NCBI GenBank assembly: GCA_027924585.1
Contig: BSBM01000442.1
Coordinates: forward strand, 2,108,001-2,172,000
Source: Larix kaempferi
Lineage: Eukaryota > Streptophyta > Pinopsida > Pinales > Pinaceae
DNA length: 64,000 bases
Reading direction: 5' to 3'
Of this stretch, positions 33,421-44,129 are shown in pieces. A model generated the notes under the pieces. That model did no database searches. It was not told where the DNA came from and worked only from the letters and a program-made list of their open reading frames with translations. The translations under genes were made by a program, and so were the position numbers. The stretch's first letter is position 1. Each line of letters begins with the position of its first letter.

Positions 33421-34974
33421 AGAATGGAAGTGCACATTAATCCCTGGTTAAAAGATGGGGGACTACCCACTCCCCTATTGTTAGTGACCATTAACTCCCA
33501 CAGATCTGCCATTAATCAACAAGCACGCGAAGATACACATAACATTAACAATGGTAAGAAGAATGTGAGTGCAATTAAAGGCTTGAACGAATATAGGATG
33601 GCACCACATATGCCATCCCTCCCTTTGTCATTTCAATTTCAATGTTATGCATTGGTTAATTATGGTATAGGTGGGATAATGAAGGGCACAAATCATAGAA
33701 GTTTGGGATCATATCTTGATCGTGACATAGTCAAGGTATGTGTGTTTTGTTACTAGCATTTGCATTTGAATTGGAAATAAAACCAGGTTTTATTTGGAAT
33801 CTTATTAGTCTGTGGGTGCTTTATATGGACTAATAAAGGGTACCAAGGCCTCTAGTGGAATTGTGGCATTTGGGTTAAGATCACGGAGATAATTGAAGTT
33901 ATTGCTTTGGTCATAGATACTTCTGGTTCTTTGTGTTGGGGTTTTCCTTATTCCCCCCCCATTATTAGGCTAAGTAGTAGCTGCCATGTTTTAAACTAGG
34001 AATTGAGAGACTTCGCAGAACCATCCACATAAGAGAGGACTAGGTGTAACCTGTGCATTTAGGACTATGTTTCACCTCTTCACGAACCTAAGTATTGGTG
34101 TTTACATCTCTCTCGCAAAACAGTGGGACTCCTCTTGACAACCCCTAATGGTTGTTTGTTAAGCTCTTTGGAGATTTTGTTCACATGGATTACCTCATAT
34201 GCCACAACAAGTGTCAACCAGCAATAAGAAAAATGAAAAGAATGTTGAGAAAGCATTAAACCTTCACAAATGAAAACATAACCTCCCTTATCTTGTTGTC
34301 CAATAAGGTGGACACCAATAAAAATACATCTCATAATGATTCAATGACCATCATCGTGCAATAAAGAGGCCAAATTCAAGCCTTGGAAGTCAAATACCTA
34401 TCCTTAAAAGTCACAATGGTAGTAATTTTGAAAGGGAATCATTCAACAACTTCCAATCACAGGTACTCTCTTGGTTCTTTTCTAGCACTTATCAAGAATG
34501 ATAAAACTATTTCTCAGATAATGGAGGCTATGGACATCGGACAACAAGACCACATCAAAACAATGACGAACTCAAGGAAGCCTACAATCATCACTCGTTT
34601 CATTAGTTTGCTATTATGCCACATAAAACTTTTTTGGTTTTAAGTATCTATTATAGGATGTATACATGTATTAGTCTCTTAAACTCTTATGAAAGATAAA
34701 TTATGATGCAAATAACTTATTTTTGTGCTCATGAAATTTTGGTGATCGTGCCAAACTAAAATTCCTTTTTCTATTACTTAGCTATACAAATCGACTGCAA
34801 CATTTTTAATACAAATATATAACTATTTTTTAAAAATAAAAACTTACTTTTTTCTATATATTTTTTCAAAAATTATTTGTGTTATTATAATCTTAATTTA
34901 TTTTTAAATATATTATATAAATCTATTATAAGAAATATATATTTTCAATCATTTAAAAAAAATCATTATACCTA
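33421..34974. other. Non-coding spacer
   Basis: Open frames such as 33388-33756 and 34383-34643 show no recognised motif and no supporting start or splice context. The base composition shifts to very AT-rich after 34650. Confidence 0.35.
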
Positions 34975-35336
34975 GTGAAACGAGATGCTTTACAGTCTAG
35001 TATGGGAGAGATCCTCTAACGTGATATAACATTATAATGTTAGTAACAAAATAATAATAAAAATTCATATCGGCTCATAAAATAAAAAATTATGAAAAAT
35101 ATTTATAAAAAAAATCCATATTGGTTCATAAAATAAAATATTATGAAAAGTAATTAAAAAATAGATATTCATTTATAAAATAAAAACTTAAAACTTAAAC
35201 TCGGATCTATCAATCAAGAAAGATCAAATTTCTTGAGTTTAAATTTAAAAAAAAAATACACTTCAAGCAATTAGATCTCTCTCAATACTTAATAAATACG
35301 AGTTTAAGATAAATCAATACTAGTTTAAACATTCCA
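34975..35336 (+). repeat. Foldback dispersed repeat, copy 1
   Basis: About 360 bp collinear with 46750-47100: it starts GTGAAACGAGATGCT, has two TCATAAAATAAAA subrepeats, and ends after a large imperfect hairpin. The hairpin arms lie at about 35200-35236 (TCGGATCTATCAATCAAG...) and 35261-35302. No ORF. It looks like a non-autonomous foldback or MITE-like element. Confidence 0.7.
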
Positions 35337-35812
35337 AAGCATCCAACATCAATTATATTAAAGATATAAATAAGGAATAACAATACATATTTTTATAAAG
35401 GAACGAACCATTCCAACATCATGAAATAGGTTGTTATCCAATGAAACACATTAATATAGTGAACATAAAATGTTCATATAATAATTCAAATGAAGCAACA
35501 CTCATCATAGATCTATTAGTTAGTGGTTCGACTTTTTTGAAGTTGTATATACATTACCTAGAGTTGTTCGTGGCAACATACGTGAGGTTGTTACATTGGT
35601 ATCTCTCGCTTAAGTCGAAGTTCATCATTGTAATAACACGAACATTGCATGTGAGAATCCTTGCACGTGCTTACATAACTTAATAGTAAAATTAGGTTGG
35701 TAACAATATGGGTATTGTTATTGCCGTAGTAAAATATCGGTTAGCTAAAAATAGAGTTTTCTTTTTAACACATAGATTAGAGGTGAGTTTAATTAAAGTG
35801 ATGGATATATAT
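35337..35812. other. Non-coding spacer
   Basis: No gene or repeat recognised. Confidence 0.4.
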
Positions 35813-36031
35813 TAGTGGGTTTACTGATTAAGAATATGTGTTTTTTTCTAGGAGGTTATGTGTTTAAATCTAGAGTGGGATAGGGTATGTACACCTATGT
35901 AGACTTTAGCAGTTACATTGTTGCGTAGAGAGGGGTCTCTTGTCCCACAAACAAGGGTGTCTTATACACCAAATTGGTGTCTCACTTGGAAGTGGCAAAA
36001 AAAATAGATTATTATTATTATTATTATTATA
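35813..36031 (+). repeat. tRNA-derived SINE, family alpha, copy 2
   Basis: Plus-strand copy: AGTGGGTTTACTGATTAAGA (box A region), a box B relic TGTTTAAATCT at 35861-35871, the body with CACCAAATTGGTG near 35968, and a long (ATT)n tail at 36008-36031. It is the only plus-strand copy, and its tail is the cleanest. Confidence 0.78.
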
Positions 36032-36223
36032 TAGAAACACTAAGCACATTCTTTGTATGCACAATGCTCTTAGATGCAATAATGCTAGTGGTGACCCATC
36101 CTATACTTGCCTAATGAAAATTTTCAATAACGGTGCAACACTACCTCTACAATGATCCATACATTTAGATTTTCTAATAACCTACTAATTTTATATTTTT
36201 TCCACTTTCCACCTTCGCATCTT

Positions 36224-36450
36224 TAATAATAATAATAATAATAATAATAATATATTTTTAAGGTCACAACCAAGCCAACCATCAATTTGGTGTATGAAAC
36301 CCCCTTGTTTGTGGGACACAGAACTCCCTCTGTGCAACGATGTAACTACTAAAGTCTACAGAGGTGTACATACCCTACACCCTACGGATTTGAACCCATG
36401 ACCTCCTAGTAGGAAACACACGTTCTTAATCATTAGGCCCACTCAAGTTG
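36224..36450 (-). repeat. tRNA-derived SINE, family alpha, copy 3
   Basis: The best-preserved head. On the minus strand, TTGAGTGGGCCTAATGATTAAG (36445-36425, box A region) and GGTTCAAATCC (36396-36386), a perfect match to the box B consensus. The spacing between boxes is close to that of tRNA genes. The tail is (ATT)n at 36224-36254. Confidence 0.82.
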
Positions 36451-36454
36451 TACT

Positions 36455-36645
36455 CTCTTTTTTTTTAGGTCATAGCCAAGCCAAACACCAATTTGGTGTA
36501 TGAGGCCCCCTTGTTTGTTGGACAAGGGACCCCCCTCTGCATAATGATGTAACTGCACAGGTATACATACCCTACCCCCTCTGGATTTGGACCTTCGACC
36601 TCCTAGGAGAAAACACATGTTCATAATTGTTACAATACATGTTGT
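36455..36645 (-). repeat. tRNA-derived SINE, family alpha, copy 4 (decayed head)
   Basis: It lies head-to-tail directly beside copy 3. The minus-strand body is clear (CACCAAATTGGTG near 36490), the box B relic is GGTCCAAATCC at 36593-36583, and box A is no longer readable. Its 3' tail is an A-run (plus-strand T-run 36456-36466) rather than ATT repeats. Confidence 0.7.
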
Positions 36646-37760
36646 CAAACACATTACCACATTGGACTTGCATACATGATACTTCACACTTACATGTGAT
36701 GATGTCATGTTACATTATAGAACTATGCACAAAAACTAAACCCATGTGGCAATAATCTCGACCCTCCATGCCACTTTATTGCTTGGTATTATGACACAAC
36801 ACTGTGAAGCAACACCACCTATCAATTATTTACTCTCTACAACCAATAATAACCTATGTACACAATCAAAATCTTGCTCAACAACATTATCTTGTATATA
36901 CATTAAAATAATGTTTTTTTTTAATAGATTTAGTGGAATCGATCATAAGTTAGGATTACTTGGGCAAAACTGAGGTTTAAATATGACTCAATGCCACGAG
37001 TAGGTAGATATTGATAAGAAAAGCGAGTATAATTCTATATTTCCCATTAGGCAGTGAGGTTGAGATCGAGAAGAAAGCAGCGATACGAGAGCAAGGTTAA
37101 GATCATATGTATTCTATTACTTCCAATTAGTATTCCCAAGTTAGAGCATTTAGAGCTATTGCTCTAAAAGACCCTAAGCTAAGTGCAATAACCTACAAAC
37201 CATACCTAACATAATACTTAGAGCTCAACTTAGAGTTGAAACATCCCAAATAAAAGCGCTTACCTTTTAAGTAAGGGAAACATATTTAACTCCTTATAGT
37301 AAAGTTGGAAAGGTTGGCATCCTCCATGATATGTTTCTAAACATCTCAATCCTAAATTAAATTATAAGTTATTGATATATATAATTTGTGAACTATTGCA
37401 TATATCCCCCCAAAAAAAATTACTTAGTTCCCAATCCCTATATTATTCCCATCCCCATATTGTTGTTAAGAAAAGACACAAGAAGTCTATTTCTTTAAAA
37501 TACGAATCGTATGAAAAAGTGCAAAACTTAATTCCAAGTATTCAAACCATAATTCCTTGATATACAATAAAATAATAATATTAATTATAAAATTCTTCAA
37601 ACTTCACCAATTTAAAGATATATACCGCCAAAGTGAAGCCTATATCAACGAGTGTCACTTAAAATGTCCCCAATATACTCCCCTCCCATTGCCTCGTCAG
37701 CGCTTCCCTTTTCGTGGTTATTAATATATCAGACACACAAATAGCGTTTTGGGCATGCAG
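36646..37760. other. Non-coding, upstream region of the host gene
   Basis: No ORF with recognised product. The last 80 bp become GC-richer (CCCCTCCCATTGCCTCGTCAGCGC near 37681) and could hold proximal promoter elements of the gene starting downstream. Confidence 0.4.
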
Positions 37761-37763
37761 GGG

Positions 37764-37770
37764 TATATAA
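37764..37770 (+). promoter_or_regulatory. TATA box of the host gene
   Basis: TATATAA in a GC-richer context, about 420 bp before the ATG at 38182. A start site would be expected near 37795-37800. The intervening leader contains short upstream ATGs (for example near 37957), which may limit translation, and possibly an intron. Confidence 0.6.
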
Positions 37771-38181
37771 CTCCAGTTGGCGAACTGTCGCTTTGGCTTC
37801 GTTATCTTTTACTTGTGTATAGGTCGGTCGGTGAAAAGGCTTGAAGATTTAGCCAGGGTTTCTGCTTGTTCACTGCACTCTCAGTGCTAGTGCTATTTTC
37901 TGTAATTGGACGATACCTAGCAGAGTTGTTTTAAAGCGTTATAAAAGCAATTGAATCATGTAAGGTAGCATGCGAAATATAGACGTCTTTTCTCCGGGTA
38001 ATCTTTTTATCCCTCTGTTTTAAAATTTTGAATAGGATTGTATCCATTGCTCTGCGATTCCGAGGTTTTCAGTATTGAATATGTTTGGTTCTTATGATTT
38101 ATTTGGTGTCTTCCAGGTTTGAATCTTTTTTGCTTGTTTGGGTTAAAATATCTCGTCTAGAGGTTTTATTTTTACTGTTCA

Positions 38182-38290
38182 ATGGGCCGTCGAGGAAGAA
38201 ACCAGAGGACGTATGGTGGACGAGGTTTACCATATTGGGCAAGAAACGGCAGTTCCGATCACCAATTTCGCCCCACGAATTCTTCAACTA
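38182..38290 (+). CDS. Host gene exon 1: RG-rich N-terminus of plant protein of unknown function
   Basis: The ATG at 38182 opens a 36-codon segment rich in Arg and Gly (MGRRGRNQRTYGGRG), then an RNGSSDHQFRPTNSST stretch. The exon ends at 38290 before a consensus donor GTATGT and leaves one base of a split codon. RG-rich tails are common in RNA-associated proteins, but no domain is present. The joining phase fits exon 2 exactly (109 bp plus an exon lacking the first base of a codon), the main reason for this model. The start is chosen because it is the only ATG in this frame next to the donor. Confidence 0.7.
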
Positions 38291-38583
38291 GTATGTATTC
38301 TTTTTCATTTTGTTATATTTTTGTATCGGGTTTCATTATCATATAGCCTAAAATGCCTTTCAGTGTTGCGTTTTCCTGGATGGATTGTTTATGGATTAGA
38401 AAGGCGGTTTTGCCTTTGCATCAGGTTTCATTGATTATGTCTTCTTGTCTGTTTAACGGGGACTGGATTGTATTTTAAACGCTTGTTGGTGCTTTTTGCT
38501 TTTTGGCTGGGTCAAAATACATTATATTAACAGAAGATTAAATTATAGAAAGTAGCTGTTTGCCCCCCCCACGCCTTAGAAGC

Positions 38584-38818
38584 GAAACAGGGACCAGAAG
38601 TATACAAATTAAAAAATATTAAGAAAATTGGCATGCCCTTTTGCTGCGAAACAGGGACTAGATGTATAAAAATTCAAAATATTAAGAAAATTGGCAAGCC
38701 CCTTTGCTGCGAAACAGGGACTAGAAGTATACAAATTTAGAAATATTAACCAAATTGGCAGACCCTTTTGCAGCGCAACAGGGAATAGAAATTTAAACAA
38801 TATTAACAAAATTTGCAA
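38584..38818. repeat. Intronic tandem array, about 64-bp unit, four copies
   Basis: Units begin GAAACAGGGAC(C/T)AGA at 38584, 38648 and 38711 and GCAACAGGGAATAGA at 38775, each with an AATATTAA(G/C)...AAATTGGCA block. The last unit is the most diverged. Confidence 0.92.
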
Positions 38819-39036
38819 ATATTTCAGGCCAAGAGAAAACTTGTGAGTATCTGTAAACAGAAGGGAAGCTTACTGCCCCTCGGGAGGACTGCTTTTGTTC
38901 TGGTTGCGGGAGTGTGTCATTATTTTTCGAAGTATGTCATTGTTTTCCGAACTGCAGGAGGGCAGAACACCCAGGTGTGGATTTTGCTCGAAGAAGTGTT
39001 CCCACCTGCTCAATTATTCTCTTTATGCTGGCAATA

Positions 39037-39240
39037 TCCAATTTCATCTCTCCGATACCCATCTCTGTCACAGCCTGGTGTCTGGTTGAACGCATGAAGT
39101 AGTTCCAATTCACACCAGTGTTCCATTCTCCTCTCGGTTCCAACTTCATCTCTCAGATACCAATATCTGTAGCAGCCAGGTCTCGAGTTGAATGCATGAC
39201 GTGGTTCCAGCTACAAAAGTGTTCCATTCTCTCTTGATGT
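39037..39240. repeat. Intronic tandem duplication, 102-bp unit
   Basis: TCCAATTTCATCTCTCCGAT at 39037 recurs as TCCAACTTCATCTCTCAGAT at 39139. Both are followed by CAGCC(T/A)GGT, a GTTGAA(C/T)GCATGA block and GTGTTCCATTCTC. The copies differ by roughly a fifth of positions. Confidence 0.85.
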
Positions 39241-40394
39241 CTGCAGATTGTCTTGATTAATCTCCCTTCCACATCATCTCTTGGAGCTCTTCCATGGTTT
39301 CCTTCTTAATTTCCCACATCCTTTCTCGAAGTTCAGATTTGAAAGCCATTTGCTGCTATGCATTCAGAAGATGCTCCTCAATTCCGGCCAGTGGTTTTTG
39401 TATCTTCTGCTTAAAGAAAGTGCCAGTTAGATAATTGCTTTGACAATCGCATGTCTCTCCCCATTCCTGGATGGACTGCCCACCAACTCCAATTGTTTCC
39501 TTATTCCAAGTATATCCTACACTAATAACCAGGTGGGTGTTCCATCCAAGCACATCTGTATCAGCTCTGAAACTGTTGGGCAAGAGCCTTTACCAGTTGA
39601 TACTTTTGCTATGGAGCACTTTGAGGCCCATCCCTGTCCTTCCTTTCCTTCCTCTCATCTGCCACAATCTGCCAAGTCCCAACTTGAAAACAGTTCAGAA
39701 CAAAGCAAAAGAGTTGCAAACTTCCGATATTTTTCAGGTGCAAAGCATATAATGAAAATAATGACTAGATTACTCCTTTGTAATCACAGTTTGTCACCAG
39801 GTTGGGGGATTTATTGCACTGGGGTGGTGTTTGGCTTAGCACCAAATCCACCTGCTCTGGGACTTGAGCTTCCAGACTGTAGAAGAGGTTGATTCCTGCA
39901 TATCTTGATTACAAGTTGGGAATCTTCCTCAACTACCACCCTTTTCAAGCCTTAATCTCAGACTCCCTCTAATTGTTTCTATTAGAGCCCTCAGCGTGCC
40001 TGATTTTTTGTGTCCACCCTCGTTATTTTGTGTAGACTGCTAACATGTCCGCATTACTGGCCCATAATAGTAATTTATTAATACACCTTCTTTAGCTACC
40101 CTGTTAGGGACCAGTATGCTGTCCTTTATTGGGACCATTGTTGGTGCCTGTTATCTGCAACTGAGTTGAAAATTATGAGTTTTTTTTTTGGGGGGGGGAT
40201 ATCTGTTTCATTAATTTATTTGCAAATGGTGAATTTGGTTGAAAGTTATGAGATTATTGGGTCTTTGTTAATTGTGGTCAAGCTGGAAATTGTTAGTTTT
40301 TTGGATTGGCGTGAAACTTGAAAGTTATGATCATTTACCATTGAGATAGATGTCCCTTCATGACAGTCACCCTTAAGGTTCAATATAAATTTGT

Positions 40395-40635
40395 GGATTG
40401 CTACCTCCAACCTTCCCCTGCTACCCACTTCAAGCCATGATGCTTTGGTTCAGGCCTCCAAGCCACCTCGGGTCTACCTAGCTCTTGTACCATGTCGAAA
40501 ATTTGGTTCAGGCCTCCAAGCCACCTCGAGTCTACCTAGCTCTTGTACCATGTCGAAAATCGGACAATCTAGGAGTCGAATGCAGGACCTGCCCTTGGCT
40601 GAGCCTTTCGAGACTGACACCCTAAGTGGTTTGAT
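40395..40635 (-). repeat. tRNA-derived SINE, family beta, copy 1
   Basis: On the minus strand the head is decayed, with a relic of box B (CATTCGACTCC) at 40581-40571. A body with a 58-bp internal tandem duplication follows (40445-40502 and 40503-40560; CAAGAGCTAGGTAGAC on the minus strand), ending near GGATTGCTACC-type sequence on the plus strand. It shares body words with copies 2 and 3. Confidence 0.6.
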
Positions 40636-40639
40636 CTAA

Positions 40640-40795
40640 GGATCTGGATTGCTACCGTGACTCCCCCTTTCAAGCAACATGTTGGCTTGGGCCTTTTCGC
40701 CACCTTGACTACCTCCTTTGTTACCAAGCTAGGAATCAAACCAGGGACCTGTTATTGGCTGTTGAGCTGCTCTACCACTGAGCTACATCTAAGCG
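40640..40795 (-). repeat. tRNA-derived SINE, family beta, copy 2, with well-kept tRNA-like head
   Basis: The minus strand reads GTAGCTCAGTGGTAGAGC at 40788-40771, a near-perfect box A region, and GGTTTGATTCC at 40742-40732, one C-to-T step from the box B consensus. The distance between the boxes (about 45 bp) equals that in tRNA genes. No complete cloverleaf with matching acceptor arms is seen, and body sequence follows (AAGGTGGCGAAAAGGCC), so a SINE is more likely than a tRNA gene. Confidence 0.7.
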
Positions 40796-40796
40796 T

Positions 40797-40985
40797 GTGG
40801 ATTATTAACTCCAATAATCCCAGTTTCAAGCTGCACTTTGTTTCAGACCTCCTAGCTATGTCAAGCTTACCTGGCTCTGATATCGTGGTAAAAACTTGAC
40901 AGACTAGGAATTGATTTGAGGACTTGCCCTTTAAACAAGTGATTACTCAACCACTAAGCTTCATGGTGTTTCATGATGGGCACCA
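40797..40985 (-). repeat. tRNA-derived SINE, family beta, copy 3
   Basis: The minus strand has GAAGCTTAGTGGTTGAG at 40962-40946 (box A relic) and AAATCAATTCC at 40917-40907 (box B relic), then a body including ACCACGATATCAGAGCCAGG and a CTAGGAGGTCTG block like that of copy 1. The three copies lie end to end, all antisense to the host gene. Confidence 0.62.
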
Positions 40986-41409
40986 TTAGTCGTTTGATCT
41001 GATTGCAACCTCCAATATATGTGCTATTGGTGTGTAGGGTTAAAAATTTGGACCCAAATTTATTTGTTATTTTTGGTATTTGTCACAATTATTGGTGGTG
41101 TGAATGAAAACTATGTTGTTTTTGTGTTGGAGTTTATATCAGATTCTTGTAGGGTATCTGCTATTAGTGTGTATGCATCACCTATGAGTTAACTGTGTTG
41201 GAAATTATGAAGTTTTGTTTTAGGTTTATGCTATTGGTTATCAGGTTGAAAATAATAGTTCTGTGTTATCTGTTGCTGGTATGGATGGTTAACTATTCTT
41301 TCTTTAAATATGGGATTCTTTTGTGGCACCTTTATTGGTGGACAGGGTAGTGATGATTATGTGCATGATATCATATCTTAGTCTAACTCTGATGGGTGCA
41401 TGTTATCAG

Positions 41410-42161
41410 AAGTCTGGAAGCCGACTGTACCCTCCTGGGAGAAGGAATATTGTGACTCTGTTGGTCTACCATGGAAAGAACTTTGCAAGGCAAAAGAGTA
41501 CACAATTTGTTACGAATCTGTACTTAACTGGAATGATTCAGCAGGCGAAGAGGCTTTTCACCTTGCCAAGAAAAGATATTGTGCCCAATATAATGGGCGG
41601 CCATGTCACTTTCCTCCACCTGACCCCGACATATACATTGATACCATTGATTGTGACACAGAACAGCCGTTAGATAGTGATTTGCCAGATACAGCTGACT
41701 CTGAATCGGAAAATCTGGACACTGAAAATCTGTCGGATAGAGCTCAAGAGATGCTAACTCCATTTGATATTAAGAGTCATGCAAGTGAGATTCAAGGGAA
41801 AGAAAGGCCATTTGGACTTGGGTATTATGTTTGTGGTTCTTGCAGCTATACACATATGTGTAATGTTGTTGACCTTTATACTGCTGAACCTCAGTTACCC
41901 GATCATTACAAACTGACATTGGTGACTGCAGGTTGGGAAGGTGGAAAAGGTTCAAGCAAGGAGCATCCCACTCCCAGCCCTTTGACGTGCAATGATAATG
42001 AAGAGAATGGTTGGGAAAACAAGAAGGCAACAGACTGGAATGAAAATGAAATGGAAGTAACAAATTTCCCAAGCAATATTGCCATGTATGAGAAGAATGG
42101 AGTTGCAGAATATAAAAATTGGGTTAAACCTATTCCGTCAGGATGGGGTATAACTATATAA
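41410..42161 (+). CDS. Host gene exon 2: main body of plant-specific protein of unknown function
   Basis: With exon 1 this gives a protein of about 286 residues. Exon 2 begins KVWKPTVPSWEKEYC and then has an LNWNDSAGEEAFHLAKKRY segment, PCHFPPPDPDIYIDTIDCD, an acidic Asp/Glu/Ser-rich middle, a GYYVCGSCSYTHMCN stretch with three cysteines, and a C-terminus rich in Asn, Glu and Trp ending PIPSGWGITI before TAA 42159-42161. The WEK...WNDSAGEEAF and PDPDIYIDxID blocks recall a conserved plant protein family without known function (from memory; not verified). No signal peptide or membrane segment is seen. The whole frame is free of stops, unlike the surrounding repeats, so it is probably a live gene. 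Confidence 0.75.
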
Positions 42162-44129
42162 ATGAAACAGCCAAGTTGGAATCGGAAGTCAATGAAGATT
42201 GCCAGGTTAATTACATATATTTCTAGCATAAAAGGGAAATTGAAGGGGCTATTTTATTTTTGCAAATTTGCAAGACATTGTTATTTTTGCAAATTCTAGC
42301 ATAGGTTGGAATTCTAGTAATGACTCATTAGTTCATGCAGAACAATGTGATACAATTGGAGGTAAACAGTTGCCGGGTCGAGTGAATTCTTAATATCAAA
42401 ATCCGGCATCTGCCTTCTGTTCCAAAGCATTTGAACTCTAGAGCACAAGTTGTTTGTGAGAACTCTCTCCCAAAAGTTGCTTAACAGGAGCTGAATCTGC
42501 CTGCAATAATGAGCTTGCATGTTCACTTTAATTACATTAATACTGGGTGAATCCTATCTGGATGGATTGATGACCAAGCAAGTTACTGGCAAAATGCAAG
42601 GATAGCGAGATGGAATTGAAGATCAAAATGTAACCAATTATCCATACTTCATCTCATGCATTTGAACGTTGAAGCAGTGATATTAATAGACTGTGCAGAT
42701 TTAAATGAGTTCATATGCCATATAAAGGAATTAGTAGAGTTGGGTAGAAATGCAATTAGAAAAGCCAGGCTTATTTGACAGACTTGAGAGAAGAAAATTG
42801 TGGATGGACTATGGAGTATGACTTGGAAGAACTACAGACATAGAAGAGAATCTGGTGGAAATTCAAGACTGACAATTAGTACATTCTCCCTGAGGAAGCA
42901 ATATGGTACAACCTGGAAAATGCAAAGAATTACCTTTTCTAAAACTTGTTAACATCGAATGAGGTATTATATCTCAGGGCATTGAAGCTCAGTTTCACAA
43001 GCTGCCCACCAGAGGTCAATTTGATATTTAGAATGAATCCTTGTTTTCAAACTAGTTATAGTTGCAATGGGGAAATCCATTGTCACATATACATCATTAT
43101 GCAGATTTGAATATAGCAGTTGCTTCAAATCGAGGTAGATATTTTTACAAAGTATATTTTGTTGACATGTTCTAGTCTTTTTTTGATGCCATTTTGATTT
43201 ATTTACTGGCCTAGACAATACAGTTGTTTTTCTCAGACAAGGATTGCAAGATATTGATTAGTCTTGTCCAAATCCTAAGGCATATGGTCTTTATGGAGAT
43301 ATTTGTAATAAGCCTTTGAAGTGTATAAAGCTCAGATACATTTAGTTCTTAATGGTGTGCAAAGCCTCCGCTGGAGGCTTCTTTCTCTTTTAGCTGAATG
43401 CTATTCTTGTTTTCTGTCATTGATATTTTCAGGTCACTTGAGATCCCAACCTCAACATATGGACACTTCCTGCACCAATAGTTAGAATGGTCAAGTGTAC
43501 ATCTATAACTGTTCCAGTTAGGTCAATTCATTAAAATGCTAATAATGCTAATTTTGGTTTGATTGTAATGCTTCATGCCTTGAGACTGGCAATCACTAAG
43601 TCTTAAAAGTATTTCTACGTGTATTAGAACACTTGACTATTTGATTTTTGTACAAATTATAGATGAACAATTAGTATCTGACCATGCCCAGTATGCCAAC
43701 TTTTATTGAATTATTAGTTTTATATTTTTGTTGCAATTCAGGAAAGCAATGTGTGTGAAAAGCTGAATCTTGGCTACTGATTTACTCTAGACGATTTGCC
43801 ATCCATATTTGTAGCCTCATAGTCTGAAACAAATATGATATTTACCATGTTACATTCTCAATCTTTCTGGAGTGAATGAATATATCTTGGAATGATTTAA
43901 GTTAGGGTTCAATGCATAAATTTAGTTGGCTTAATGATAAGACCTTAATAACTGACACTTGTTCACAATGGATTTTGAATAAGGCTTAAGCTATTTCTTT
44001 ATACCAAAAGTGGAGACAGTCTAATGAATATCAACATGTGATATCATAGTATAGTAGCCAATTGACCTATTGAGATATTCAAGCCTACAACTTGCCCCTC
44101 CCATGGCAACTACTGACATGGTCTTATCA
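42162..44129. other. Non-coding, probable 3' UTR followed by spacer
   Basis: The first several hundred bases downstream of the TAA may be 3' UTR (possibly with spliced exons; a TGCCAG/GTTAAT junction-like word is at about 42200). No further coding sequence or known repeat is recognised. Confidence 0.4.

Larger units (their letters stand above)
38291..41409 (+). other. Intron of the host gene (about 3.1 kb), repeat-filled
   Basis: The donor is GTATGT at 38291 and the acceptor TTATCAG ends at 41409, with a possible branch point CTAAC at about 41377. Inside are a 64-bp tandem array, a 102-bp tandem duplication and three antisense SINE-like units. Further small exons inside cannot be excluded, but none was recognised. 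Long repeat-laden introns are typical of gymnosperms and other large plant genomes. Confidence 0.6.

Noticed and set aside
39440-39892. 150-codon ORF in the host intron as an extra exon
   Set aside because: No recognisable motif, an overlapping frame is also open, and no splice sites of matching phase were evident.
40732-40795. Apparent tRNA gene on the minus strand (good boxes A and B)
   Set aside because: No paired acceptor stem or convincing anticodon arm could be drawn. The unit is followed by repeat-body sequence and flanked by two sibling copies, so a SINE is more likely.
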